Below, in pieces: positions 1 through 11,242 of a DNA stretch of 58,996 bases (position 1 is its first letter; every line of letters starts with the position of its first letter). The DNA is taken from positions 1-58,996 of the forward strand of contig JAULBX010025596.1 in NCBI GenBank assembly GCA_032358255.1, read 5' to 3'. The DNA is from Heterotrichella gracilis. Taxonomy: Eukaryota > Sar > Xanthophyceae > Tribonematales > Xanthonemataceae. The notes under the pieces are model-generated. The model made no database searches and was not told where the DNA came from. It saw only the letters and a list, made by a program, of their open reading frames with translations. Made by a program: the position numbers and the translations under genes.

Positions 1-572
1 GCGGGTGGCATGCAAAAAGGGGGTGGGGTTGGGGTGGGGGTGGGGGTGGGGGTGGGGGCACATGCGCAACTGGCTGCATGCTGGGGAGTGTGAAATTGGA
101 CTGCCATTTTCCTGGATGCATGCGAGGGGTTGATGGGCTGGGTGGGTTGGGGGCAGAAATGGGGCGCACATTTGGATGAGTGTGTGTCGTGGGGAGTGTG
201 CAGGTGGGTGTGGAGGAGGTGGGGGGGTTCCTTCGCATCCACATGACCTGTGTGGGTGAGTGGGTCCTGGTTGCATGCGGTGATTTCTGATGGTGGGGGG
301 TTGCAAATGAGCAAGCGCAGACGTGGAGTGTGGGGGGTGGGGGGTGGAGGGGGTGGGGGGCGTGGGTATCCGGTACATGTGCACAGCTGAGACACCAAGA
401 GCAGCACCTGGCACTCTGCGCATGCAAGTACCAGCAGGGTCTTAAAGGCGTAGGAGCTTTACCATTCGCAAGTGGTGCAAGGCCTGCCTAGACAGAGCCC
501 ACTGGCTCGAGCTGTGCAAGGGTGATTGCTGTACTGCTGGAATGCAATGACTTACCAACCATGGCATTGCAG
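1..572. other. Intronic leader of SEC24, no exon seen
   Basis: This stretch precedes the first recognisable SEC24 exon and ends in a good acceptor (CAG at 570-572). It is G-rich, with a GGGGGT-type microsatellite at about 17-55 and further G runs near 290-360. I searched it for the conserved SEC24 segment that should come before the zinc finger and did not find it, so I read it as intron, with the N-terminal exons outside the window. Confidence 0.5.
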
Positions 573-3500
573 GTGGTTGATTTTGGAGGCCCTCCCATTC
601 GCTGCGGGCGGTGTAAAGCCTACATGAACCCTTTCATGCGATTCGTGGACAACGGGCGCAAGTTTGTGTGCAACTTCTGTGCCTTCCAAAATGAAACACC
701 CACGGTAAGACACCTAGTGGGACCATGCGCACTGTGCAGTTGGGCATTGCCTTATGTTGCACAAACCTCACCCCACCCTTAGTAGGGGTGAGGTTGCACA
801 CTTGCACACCCCACCAGCCACTGGCTTGCATCGAAAGCATGTGCCACTTCCATTTCCCACCCCCGTGCAGTGTGCTCTAGTGCACAAATGAACCATGCAC
901 CTCAACCAGCGGTGAAAACCCTTGTACCGCATCTGTGCTGGAGGGTCAGACTTTCCAGTGTGTTTGCCACCCTTGGTTGGCTTACAACCCCTATTGCCAT
1001 CCCCGTTACACAGGAGTACTTCTGCTACCTGAGCCCCGACGGTAGGCGCAGGGATGCGGATGAGCGGCCGGAGCTGTGCAGGGGGTCGGTGGAGTTTGTG
1101 GCCTCGCCGGAGTACTCGGTGCGCGGTGTAAGGTGTAGGGTTTAGGTGGCAGGTTTTGGAGGCTTTAGGTGGCACCTGCATGGCGTGGTCGAGGGTTCAG
1201 GGTTTAGGGTTTAGGGTTTAGGTGGCACCTGCATGGCGTGGCAGTCCAGTTGCATGGCCAGTACTTCAGGATACAGGGTTGATATGCGTACCTGGTGTCT
1301 CAGATAGTATTCATTACAGGTGTAGTGGTTCCATTGCAATACGGTGTACCATGTTTGCCACTCATGCCACCTGGCATGTGTGACTTGCTTACGGAACTGA
1401 ATAGGAGACCGTTATGGAATCTATTGCCACAAATATATTTATGGCATATGTTCCTTTAAATCAATATCTGCCTCAAGACTTTGCCTCCATGCACCTCACC
1501 CCTTGCCTGTGCCTGTGTGCCTTCCCAGGTGCGCGCCTGCATGCCCCCCACCTACCTCTTTGTCATCGACGTCACCTACACAGCCATAGCCACGGGTGCA
1601 ACGGCAACTGTGTGCTCCTCTATTGCGCGCATACTGGATGAGCTGCAAGGTGAGGGGCCCTAAACCCTAAACCTTCATCCATGAGATTGAAACTCTGTTG
1701 GGAGGAATATCTTTCTGGCCATGAGTGAGCTTGAGCAAAGCATTGTAGTTGGCGGTTGCGACAAAACGTTGCGGTGAATTATTGCCTTTCCTCATTATAA
1801 TCGTTTAGGCACAAATAGTTGTGGGGTGGAAGCGAGCTGAGAACCGATGCCAGTTGCAAGTCAAAGAGAGCGATGCTAGCATATGGCCATATTTCACGTG
1901 CTCAGGAGGCTTACACAAAAGGCAGCAGTTCTGGGCACACAGCACATTGATCTGGTGCATTTGGAGTACAGAATGCACACATGTTGGAATGTATGGATAT
2001 CGCATGCCCCCTCCACACACCCCTCTCCTCCCGCACCCCACACACCCTCCACCCTCAACCCCACCCTCCCGTCCTCCAGGTGGCGCCGCCGCGCGCGTGG
2101 GTGTTGCCACCTTTGACTCCACCGTCCACTTCTACAAGTTGCAAGCGGGACAGGTGTCGCCACACATGCTGGTCATGGCGGACACAGCCGATGTGTACTG
2201 CCCGCTGGCCGCGGCATCGTGCGCGCCGCTGGCAGAGTGCAAAGCGGAGGTGGGGGAGGGTGGGGGTGTTGCAAAAGGCATATGGCTCTGATGGAGAGGG
2301 GAGGTTTATGGGATAGGGGGGTGGGAAGAATGCAAATTGCATGTTGGTCATGGCTGACACCAGCCGGTGATATATATTGCCCACTGGCTGCTGTACGCAG
2401 TATGCGGCTGGTGGGAGTGCAGAGCGGGGTTGGGCAGGGTGGGTGGGCGGTACGGTTGCTGCAAAATCGTGGCCTGGAATGGGAAGGTGCATGGGTGGTG
2501 TGGGGTGTGGTAGATGAGGGGGCACCTGGTCATCTACAGATCTTGCGGTGTGCTATTCTCAAAGGACCTAAACCCCAACCCCAAACCCTAAACCCTAAAC
2601 CCTAAACAGTGCTGTTCTCAAGGGACCTCGGGTACCCCACTCGACAATATTCCTCTCCCTCCCGTTAACATTATATATGCCCCCCCCCTTTGCAGATTGT
2701 ACACCTGCTTGAGTCCATCCCCCGCCTGTTTGCCGGCACGCAAATCAGCGAGGGGTGCGGCGGGGCGGCCATCAAATGCGCAATTGACGCCCTCAAGGTA
2801 AATAAATGTCATCACCCTCGTGTGATCATGTTCACATTGAGCACCATCAGTCATCTGTGATCGCTGATCCAGTCGTGTATATCACGGTTTTTTATCACTT
2901 GTGATTGCCAATGTGAGCGCATGTACCTTCACGCTGGTCACTGGTATCATTCCCTTGTCAAGCTGGTCATCAATCAGCACATTCCCACCAAGCTGGCAAA
3001 GGTAGCAGGGAACGCTGCCTGACCTCTCCCTCCCCTTTCCTCCCCTACACACAGGCTGGAACTGGGGGCAAGGTGATCCCTTTCCTGTCCAGCCTACCGC
3101 GCGTGGGCGACCTGGCGCTCAAACCCAGGGATGCTCAAGTTGGGGATAGGGATCAGCAGGACATTCTCAACCCGGCATCCAAGGAGTACCGCAACATGTC
3201 GGTGGATGCAGCGGACTACCAGGTGTGATGATGCATGAGTACTTACTCATGCAGAGGGTGGTTACCCTAGGGTTTGCTGTGGCATACTTCGCAGTACAGC
3301 CAGATTTGCCTGATCGCGATTCAGCAGGCATCCTCCACCTAGGAGTACCGCTGCATACGGCGGTGCATGCAGCATACTGAATTCCTCAACTGTACTTTCT
3401 ACAGCCCTGAATCCTGTGAATTCCAAGACCCTTGACCCCCCTCTTCCTCCCCTTCCTGCAGGTGTGCATCGACCTCCTCTTGCTCACCCTGAACCCTACA

Positions 3501-6500
3501 CCCTACACCCCATCTCACAATCATCTCCTCCCCTTGACACCCCTTTCCCCCCCTCCACAGGTGTGCATCGACCTCTTCCTGCTGACCCAGGCCTACGCTG
3601 ACGTGGCAACCCTGTCTGAGCTGTGCCACCCCACCTGCGGCCAGGTGTACCACTACCACCCATTCACACCCGCGGTGGATGCCGACCAGCTGTACAACGA
3701 CCTGCGCTGGAACGTGATTCGGCCACAGGTGGGGTGTGTGGGTTTGAGTGCGGAGGGGATGGAGGGGATCGGTGGGGATGGCAGGTGTGGGGGGGCAATG
3801 GAACATGCACTGCAGCAGCAGGCTTTTAGGGTTTATTGCTCTTGGGCTTTTACTCAAGGGTTTTCAGTTGCACTCTCCACTTAAACCCAAAGCCGGCCCA
3901 CCCAACCACCCTCACTCCCACCCCTCTCACCCCACCGCAGGGCATGGAGGCCGTGGCCCGCCTGCGCTGCAGCAGCGGCCTGTCTGTTGACCGCTACCTG
4001 GGCTCCTTCCACAAGCGCACCCCCACAGACCTGGACCTGCCTGCGGTCAGCTGCGAGCAGTGCGTGGTGGCCAAGCTGGTGCATGAAGAGAAGCTGGCGG
4101 AGGATGGCGAGGTGTACGTGCAGTTTGCGCTGCTGTACACCACCATGGGGGGGCAGCGCAGGATACGGTGCGTGGCGGGTGTGGGTTTGGTGGTGGTGGT
4201 GGTGGTGGTGTGGTGGTGGTGGTTACGATGGGTGGTAGGGTGGTTGTGGAGGGTGATGCTGTGTGGCAATTGGGTACCTTAATCACGAGTGGACATCACC
4301 ACCATCCGAGTGGAAATTCCAGGCGCTCCCCTGACGGCCTCACCTGCACTCATTTCTGCATGCCACGTCGCCGGCACGGAACCCTGAACAGTCTCACTGG
4401 CCCTAAGTCCCATGTATACCTGTACTGGTGTTATGCTGTTACATCCATCCCCATCGCCACCCCCTCTCACTACCTTGATCTCCCCCCCCCTTCCCCAGGG
4501 TGCACACCCTTGGCATCCCCTGCACCACCTCCCTTGGCACTGTGTTCCGCGGTGCTGATTTGGACGCAACCACCGCCTACGTGGCGCGGGTGGCGGCGCA
4601 GCAGCTGGCGGGGCAGTCGCTGTCGGCATCAAGGGACAGCGTCACAAAGGTGGGGTACTCATGAGTAAATATATACTAAATAAATAATGATGATTTTCAG
4701 CAGCGCGAGGGACAACGTCGCAAGGGTGCATGGGGCGGGTGGGGGTTTGAGGGCGTCTGTGTTACTAGCAGTGGCATGTCTATCCGGTATACTATCGTAC
4801 GTTTGTTTTGTCATTTAAATTTTGTTTTGACGTTGCAGCATTTCTGTGTTCCGCCACACTTGCTCCTACTGCGAGCAATGACCCTGCCAGTACCCCGATC
4901 CCCTGCAGGTGTGCGTGGGACATGCTGTACTCCTACCCGCTGGCAGGGTTCCCAGACTTGGCGAAATTTGGGGTCCCAGCTCCCAAGGGGAACACAAAAT
5001 AATCATTTAAACGGGGATTTGAACCATTTATAATCACCTATAATGTAGTTTATAATGTAATTTGGAGGACAATTAAGAGTGTAATCATGCATGTAATCAC
5101 ATGTAATGTAAAATGGGCGAAATATGACCCCTCCTGGCTAAGTCCCAGGCGAATTTAGGATTTTGGGGGCTGGCAACCCTGCCCGCTGGCACTGAACCCC
5201 CCTTTTCCCCCATCCCTTGCAGGTGTGCGTGGACGCGCTGTGCTCCTACCGCAAGCACTGCGCCAGCGCCTCCTCCTCAGGCCAGCTCATCCTGCCAGAG
5301 GCCCTCAAGCTCATGCCGCTGTACTCGCTGGGAGTTACCAAGGCGCCGCCATTCAGGTGGGTGGGTGGGTGGGCGCGTGGCCTACTTTTGCTCAGGTGGA
5401 TGTGATCCTTCTGGCTGTCACGCTGCACGCTTTGGCCCCCTGCGCCGTGGCACCCTATGAGCATCCACCCATGCTGTCCCCAATGGTAATGTACCATTGG
5501 AACACACGCACTAAACCCAGCAGTAGGTTCCGGTCCCCCACGCCCCCCCTCCCCTGGCGCCGCAATACTACCCTAAACCCTAAACCCTTGTGCAGGATCG
5601 AGGCCCAGGTGGACAGCCGCTCCTTCTGGCTGTCCCGCCCGCCTCCCCTGACGCTGTAATACCTACCCTAAACCCTAAACCCTTGTGCAGGATCGAGGCC
5701 CAGGTGGACAGCCGCTCATTCTGGCTGTCCCGCATGCTCTCCCTGCCGCCCTGCGCCATGGTCCCCGTGGTGCACCCGCGCATGCTGGCCCTGCACACCC
5801 TACTGGAGGGTCCCGAGGAGGACCTTGCCCTACTCGAGAGTCTGCCCCTGTCCAGTGAGAAGGTGGATGTCGAGGGGGCCTATTTGCTGGAGAACGGGGT
5901 GGAGGCCTTTATCTACTTTGGCAAGCAGGCCAGCCCCCAGCTGGTGTCGGAGCTGATAGGTGCGCTGCTGGGGGGGGGGGGGGTCATTGCACGCTAAATG
6001 AATAACTGCCAAAGAGCTGAAGTTTGATAATACCGGCCCCTTGGTGCCAGGGCCGCTGTGTCACAGCAGGCGCTCCCTGCCCTGTAACCACATGCTCGCC
6101 CTCCGCTAGCTGCATGCATGTGAACTCTGATGATCCCCTGGCATAACACCACTGGGGCACCCCTCGCCCCCGTCGTCTCCCAACTCACCCCCCACCACCC
6201 GCAGGCACCGCCTCCATCGACGCCAGCACCTCCGACCCCCTGCAGCCCCTGCTGCTGCCCCGCCTGCCCACACCCACCTCGCGCCGCCTGCACGCCCTAC
6301 TGGACACAATCCGCCAGCAGCGCACAGCCTACCTGCACCTGCGGGTGATACGCAGGTACATACGGGGCTGTAGGTATTAGGGTTTGCAAGCCGGATATGA
6401 GGGGCGTGTAGTGTGTGCATGCAGCTGTTCTTCTCGCTGGCCCGGGGTGGCATTTAGGGTTTAGAGTTAAGGGGTTGTTGCTGGTCATGACGTGTCCTGC

Positions 6501-6794
6501 AGCACGTGCATGCCCGGGGGAGAGCGTAGTCGTTGCCTCCCCTGTTTTGGTCCATTTGCTGTATTGTACGTTGTAAAACTGCAGTCACATTTTCCTTTAT
6601 TCATTTTTTGTTTAACTAAATAAATTTGTCTATCTAATCAATTTCTAAATCTAAATCGTTTCCTGCTGCACAGGGGCGGCGTGGGCGAGGAGGCCTTCTA
6701 CGCCAACCTCATCGAGGACAGGAGCAAGGCAGGCATGTCCTACGTGGAGTTCCTGTGCCTGGTGCACAGGCAAATACAAAACAGGCTGTCATGA
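573..6794 (+). CDS. SEC24: COPII coat cargo-adaptor SEC24 (5' partial)
   Basis: SEC24 pairs with SEC23 in the inner COPII coat and selects cargo at ER exit sites. Thirteen exons give 672 residues to the stop: 573-704, 1014-1118, 1529-1649, 2080-2249, 2696-2797, 3055-3222, 3561-3728, 3941-4167, 4499-4649, 5223-5356, 5691-5959, 6205-6355, 6674-6794. All phases close. The first exon carries the zinc finger C-x2-C-x18-C-x2-C. The trunk domain follows (YLFVIDV, then GVATFDSTVHFY), then the beta-sandwich (GLSVDRYLGSF, RRIRVHTLGIP), the helical domain and a gelsolin-like domain (EAFIYFGKQAS). The C-terminus SYVEFLCLVHRQIQNRLS is typical of the family. Family members are usually near 1000 residues, so roughly the disordered N-terminal third is missing to the left. 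Several introns hold decoy copies of exon edges (separate entries). Paralogue class was not assigned. Confidence 0.95.
1163..1241. repeat. Duplicated block flanking TTTAGGG repeats, SEC24 intron
   Basis: A roughly 25 bp block beginning TTTAGGTGGCACCTGCATGG occurs at 1164-1188 and again at about 1217-1241. Between the copies lies a run of about three TTTAGGG units (1198-1220). The tract sits shortly after the donor at 1119. Confidence 0.8.
2166..2440 (+). repeat. Degenerate copy of SEC24 exon 3' edge in the intron
   Basis: The 3' half of the exon ending at 2249 (from 2166) is repeated in diverged form at about 2341-2440, offset about 175 bp. The copy keeps words such as TGGTCATGGCTGACAC and GCCCACTGGCTGC but loses the reading frame, and its donor position is GGGTTG rather than a clean GTGGGG. 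Confidence 0.75.
2551..2628. repeat. 19 bp duplication around a CCCTAAA tract
   Basis: TGCTATTCTCAAAGGACCT (2551-2569) and TGCTGTTCTCAAGGGACCT (2610-2628) differ at two bases. They enclose a degenerate (CCCTAAA)n tract at 2570-2607 in the intron before the exon at 2696. Confidence 0.85.
3431..3597 (+). repeat. Decoy acceptor plus exon start, SEC24 intron
   Basis: The segment 3533-3597 holds the polypyrimidine tract, the acceptor and the first 37 bases of the real exon at 3561. It has a close upstream copy at 3431-3495, including a usable-looking CAG at 3459-3461 and the coding words for VCIDL. The copy runs into ACCCTACACCCTACACCCC, a degraded heptamer tract. Only the downstream copy continues in frame. 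Confidence 0.85.
4180..4225. repeat. GGT microsatellite in SEC24 intron
   Basis: A run of GGT units (GTGGTGGTGGTGGTGGTGG with one interruption) follows the donor at 4168. It is simple-sequence intronic DNA. Confidence 0.8.
4893..5254 (+). repeat. Decoy copy of the SEC24 exon beginning at 5223
   Basis: At 4893-4945 lies a diverged copy of the acceptor and start of the exon at 5223: CCCTGCAG, then GTGTGCGTGG, then TGTACTCCTACC. It carries indels, so its frame is broken and it cannot replace the real exon. Nearby, pieces around 4940-4990 resemble 5140-5190 as well. Confidence 0.7.
5395..5790 (+). repeat. Three tandem copies of one SEC24 exon start
   Basis: The functional exon starts at 5691. 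A near-identical copy starts at 5597, preceded by the same CCCTAAACCC tract and the same TTGTGCAG acceptor, and matches for about 48 bases before diverging. An older copy at 5395-5482 still shows CTTCTGGCTGTC, then CCCTGCGCCGTGG and CACCCATGCTG, aligned to the later part of the functional exon. The copies look like successive duplications of different age. Confidence 0.9.
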
Positions 6795-8240
6795 GAGGGG
6801 CTCGCAGGCGGTGGAGGGGTGACAAATCCCTTGAGCGTAATCCTAAACCCTCAGTGAGGGAGGTTGCAGGCGGTGGGGAGAGGTCCTTCCATCCCCCGAG
6901 GGCGGGACATGGGGTGGCCTGGCGTGCGAATGGGTGGGATTGCATGGGCACATGTGTGCAGGGAGCGGGGGGGGGTCGCATGTGCGTGCCTTGTGCAGCG
7001 GAGTGGCTCGGTGTGTGTGGAGAGATTTCACATATTGAGACAGGTGACTTGTCCTGCAACCGCATTAGGCAACGGGGTGGGGGTGGGGGCGGGGGTGGAT
7101 TGCTAGTGGGTTAGGGGAGGCAGTGGTGAAACCTGCAGGCTGGGCTGCGTTCAGCTGGGCTGGGCATGGTACTGTGGTTCAAGCATGGTTTGGCAGCTGC
7201 TACATGGGTGCTCAGCTAGTCTATCCAAGTTGTCACAGTGAGTTGCGTGCTGGTTTGAGTGGCGTGCCGCGGCATGGCCTGGGCAGGGTCTGTCTCGCCA
7301 CTGGGAGACCCTGATGAGGTGTGGTGTAGGGCGTTGTCGTGGGTTCCTGGGGTGTGTGCAGGGGAGGGGGCCAGCAGGGTGATGTAGGATTATTGCGCCA
7401 CAACGTTCTCCTTACACCCAGTACTGCAACATTGTAGTGGATGAGGGATGCCTCAAGATGGCGGTGGGATGCTGTCAGTGGCTATGGACGGATGCAAGTT
7501 GCCAAAAGTGTTTTGTGGAAGCTTGAGCAAGCAAGTATGGTTGTAGGATTTTCCCTTAGGCTAGTCGTAAAAATCAGTGATTACAACAGATTCTGATGGA
7601 TTGGAAGTCCTTCCTTTTATGAACGCGTACACGTCACACACAACAGTTGCTACTGAGGTATTCAGAGAGTCCCAGTGGATAATTGAAACTGTGTAACAAA
7701 CAGTTCCAGTTGACACTCTCAGCGGTGCTGCATGCCATAATATGTGCAACTCACTATGGAAACGGCCCCGGGGTCGCTCACAGGGGCATCATAGGCCTGT
7801 GCTCCATGCCCTGACTCAGATATGTCATGCATGAGGCCCTCAGTCAGGAAGGAACCTCCTCTGGGAGAAAACTTTTGGGAGGGCACAAAGGCATGTAACC
7901 ATGACTTTGCCATTGACAACGTGCGCTCTCCTTTTTACTCAGCATATGTACTTTCTATCTTTAAGAATTGCTTAGCCTATGATATACAAAGTCCCCAACC
8001 AGCAGAGAGGGTGCGTTGCCTCCGATGTAACCAAGTCCAGTCTAGCCAACTCGCGTGGAAAATCGGCCCTGGCCACCCCACACGTGCACTGTCATGTGTC
8101 TGTGTCAACCATGCGCCTCCAGGGAGGACCTCTGCAGGCAACAGACCATCTGCATCCATTGTCAGGTGTCCAACGCATGTCCCTCAAGTTGTAAAAGGAA
8201 GATCAGCTCTCACAATCTCTCCTGTTGTATCCCCCTTGGG
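6795..8240. other. Convergent intergenic region, SEC24 / IMMP2L
   Basis: Two genes end facing each other here. I see no exon with a conserved protein match and no RNA gene. There is a degenerate CCCTAAA element at 6842-6850 and G-rich low-complexity sequence near 7070-7100. A reverse-strand TGTAA lies at 7581-7585, but it is about 650 bp from the IMMP2L stop and may not be its poly(A) signal. Confidence 0.6.
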
Positions 8241-10090
8241 TCATCTGCCATACGGGAAGGGGTCGTCGTACCCCGGTGGCTCCTGCGCCTGCACCAGCAG
8301 CCTGCCTTGGGGTACATGGCTGCGCACAGTGCCAACCCGCGCAGGGGGCCAGCAGATGGCCAGTACCCGGCCCTGAATGAGGGCCAATGGGACCTGCAGG
8401 GGGGGTGGAGCAATGGTGGGCGTTGAAGGGGGACAGGTATGTACATGGCCCTCTAAATATTCCAAATGATAAGTTGAAAAGAATAGAAGCACGACCATTG
8501 GTAGGGGGAAGTACCATTGTTCTTTGTTTGTCATCACAATACCAAGAATGGCACATCATGTCCCAAAAACATTTAGTAATGTTTATTTCCCAACCCTGAA
8601 GCACACCCCTATGCATCTCCAAACACTAGCGCGCCAGTACATGCCTGGCACAGGCCCCGCCCCGTGTCCCCGCCCCATGTCCCCGCAGCCTCACCGCTCC
8701 GTATCGTGTGAGCGAATCCTCGCTGGCGCCCGTGTGGTCACCCTCGACCCAGCAGTGGCCCTGCACGTGCACCACAATTTTTGGTCAGAGTTGGCAACTG
8801 CAAGCATCCCCTGTGGGAAGCGTCTGCGCGCCTGGTGCGCGTCACCAACAGCAGCACCAACATTGATCGATAACGACGACAGGAGGGGAGAGGGGCCATG
8901 CATCACAATGGGTCAATGTGGCAGTGCTCATCTGGGATGAGCATAGGCTGCACCCACGCGGCCCCTCCTCACCTTTGGTATTTTCTCCACCTGCACCCTG
9001 CCGGGCAGCGTGACCCAGTCCCCCTCAATCCCGATCAGGCGCTTGATGAGCAGCTTGCGGGGCTCGTTGGGCGACCTACGCATGCAGGTATGTGTGTTCA
9101 GCAATGTATTGCCGCAACCGACCTTCATATGCCGTTGCAAGTGAGAGTGAGTGCACGCGCCAAGCTAAATGCATCCGCAAAAGTATTCATGCGCACTCTG
9201 ATGCACCACTTCTTCCAATGCCAGCGTGTCGCTTGCCAATGCCCTTGTGTTGCTTGCCAATGCCGATGAGCCGCATGCCAATGCCATCATGTGGCATGCA
9301 AGATGTTGTGTACGAAGCCTGTGAGGTGCATAGAGTACCCAAACTGGTAAAGCATATGTGCCTAGCCATCCACCGCACTTGAGCAGTATCACGTCCCCCC
9401 TGCGGTAGCGATATAACCGCACAGACACCTTCTCCACCACCACCCAGTCGGAGCGCCCGTCGGCAGTTGAGTTCAGGGTGGGCTGCATAGACCTGCGCGG
9501 CACCATGGGCGGTGATTAGGGTTTGGGGGTCAGGGTTTAGGTCGAGTGTGGGCTGCATTGACCTGCGCAACAACATGGGTATTCATTAGGGTATTGGATT
9601 TAGGATTTTGCAGTTGAGCGCCGGCTGCATCGACCTGCGCAGCAACACAGGCGGTGATTAGGGTTTGGCGTTTAGGGTTTAGGGTGGGCTGCACTGACTT
9701 GCGCAGCAGCACGGGCGATGATTGAGCGGTGGTGCTAGTGCACGCCAACAAGCTGCATTGTTCCATACATCCATCTGGCGATTGTAAGTGCATATTGTCA
9801 AGGTACTAGAGCGTGCTGTGAGGATACTCTGCAAAGTACTGCAGCACAGTCAGGCTAGCTTCAATGAGGTGCAGTGTGTCTACAGGGACACGTGGCACCG
9901 GCAAGCCTGACACTGTCTGGACATGCATGCATATGTAAGTTGTGTCTAGGTTCAAACTGCTCCAGTGCTGCACCTACTTGCCGCTCACTCGCGCTGCCGT
10001 CAGCACCACGTCATTGAAGGTCAGCACCACGGGGGTAATCCAGAAGGCGTGCCGCGCTGTATCCTTGACCGTGCGCCACGCGCGTGCCAT
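8241..10090 (-). CDS. IMMP2L: Mitochondrial inner membrane protease subunit 2
   Basis: This is an S26 signal peptidase that removes bipartite presequences in the mitochondrial intermembrane space as part of the IMP complex. Five minus-strand exons (10090-9978, 9492-9379, 9075-8973, 8760-8695, 8393-8241) join to exactly 183 codons, giving 182 residues; human IMMP2L has 175. A hydrophobic N-terminal segment (residues about 16-36) is followed by the catalytic Ser39 in SMQPTL and the catalytic Lys87 in LIKRLIG. The family box GHCWVEGDHTGAS and the C-terminal ICWPPARVG are present. The start codon at 10088-10090 gives a leader of normal length. Intron 1 holds three extra copies of the exon 2 start (separate entry). 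A plastid type I signal peptidase is unlikely, because length and motifs fit the IMP2 subgroup. Confidence 0.95.
9475..9724 (-). repeat. Four tandem copies of IMMP2L exon 2 start
   Basis: In gene sense the functional acceptor and exon start lie at 9494-9475. Three more copies lie upstream in the intron at about 9590-9547, 9663-9614 and 9724-9683, with periods near 70, 72 and 64 bp. Each carries TGCGCAG (CAA in the farthest) followed by GTC.ATGCAGCC, so the active-site Ser-Met-Gln triplet is repeated (Ser-Val-Gln in the farthest). The spacers are CCCTAAA-type tracts in gene sense. The functional copy is the only one that continues into the rest of exon 2. Confidence 0.93.
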
Positions 10091-11242
10091 TCCAGGCCCT
10101 GGTGGGCGATGCCCAGCTGCACAGAGAGCTGTCCAGGTGTGCTGTTTCTGACACTGCGTGCTTGGGTAGCTGTTTTTTAAGGGGGGTAGGTGTGTATCAA
10201 GAATTCTGCACTGTTGCCAGATCGAGCCGTAGCACGGTTCTTATTGCTGGTATGCAAGTGAAACCTCCTTGGCAATCAAGGCGAGGTGGCGTCGTCCAAG
10301 CGTTGCCCAACAGGGCTGAACATCTTAACCAAGTGTTGCTGACACAAATATCAGCGTAAATTTGTACGTCAGCTTGCAAAAAAATACGCGAACATATGCG
10401 GAAGCATACTGAAACAGTAGAAGAAAGTCGCAGCTGTGCTATTGCTATCAAAACTGGTTTTTCCCTTCTGGGCATATGCATGCATGCATATATATGCACT
10501 AGTAAATGGTAACACCCAACACTGAGCGACACTGAGCGAGTGGTGCAGACGTCCAACTCAGTACACAAAAATGCAGCAGCCCATCAAAATATTTATGTCG
10601 GAAGCCTTCCGGGAGGCTCACCTTATCAGATAAGTTATCTTGGGCAACAAGCATCAACTGCCCCGCCCGCGAGAGTCGTGGCACGAGCCCGCAGACTCGT
10701 GGACCGCAGACTCGCCCGGGTTTGCGCTGAAATCCGACGTGGCAAAGCGAGGGGAAAGTGGGGCCCCGTGAGTGGCCACGTCACGTAAAGGACCAAAAGG
10801 GATACGAAGCTCTGTGTGGCCCAGACGAGGTCAACTGGTGAGATGCACGGAGAATGTGCTGACTAGGACTGCCACAGGGGCAGCACTTCGGCGCTGCTGC
10901 CTGTGCACTTGCCTTATTTGTGCGCGCAAACAACGCTCAGGGAACATTCCTAGCCCTTATTGCTGCCCAACGGAACGTTGCTAAGAGAATACGCTTGCCC
11001 TTTCACGTCCTAGATTGACGTCCATCGGAACCCAGCCCTGAATTGCGTTTTGAGACTGTCGGAATTCGCGAAGTCTACGACACCATCCCTACCTGACGTG
11101 TTTCTGCGTGCCCCGAAGCCGTGTTCACCCGCAACCACCAACGCCAACTCCCCTCCAACTTGCTCTGGTGGAGGCAGTAGCGCATTTGGAGTGCATTTGA
11201 TCGGCACCTTGCTTCAGGAGTGTCCATCGAGACCAGGCACCA
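10091..11242. promoter_or_regulatory. Divergent promoter region, IMMP2L / LSF2
   Basis: This 1.15 kb separates the IMMP2L start (minus) from the proposed LSF2 start (plus). It must hold both promoters and 5' UTRs. It contains the alternating CATGCATGCATATATATGC near 10479-10497. I see no exon that matches a known protein and no clear TATA box that I would assign. Confidence 0.45.

Noticed and set aside
4893-5002. Alternative SEC24 exon
   Set aside because: It is a diverged copy of the exon at 5223 with indels; the frame does not continue the helical domain.
5597-5659. Extra SEC24 exon
   Set aside because: It duplicates the exon at 5691 and soon meets a stop; including it breaks the conserved sequence.
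9475-9724. CRISPR-like array: near-regular repeats with spacers
   Set aside because: The repeats are copies of a nuclear exon start with splice acceptors, the spacers are telomere-type tracts, and the host is a eukaryote.
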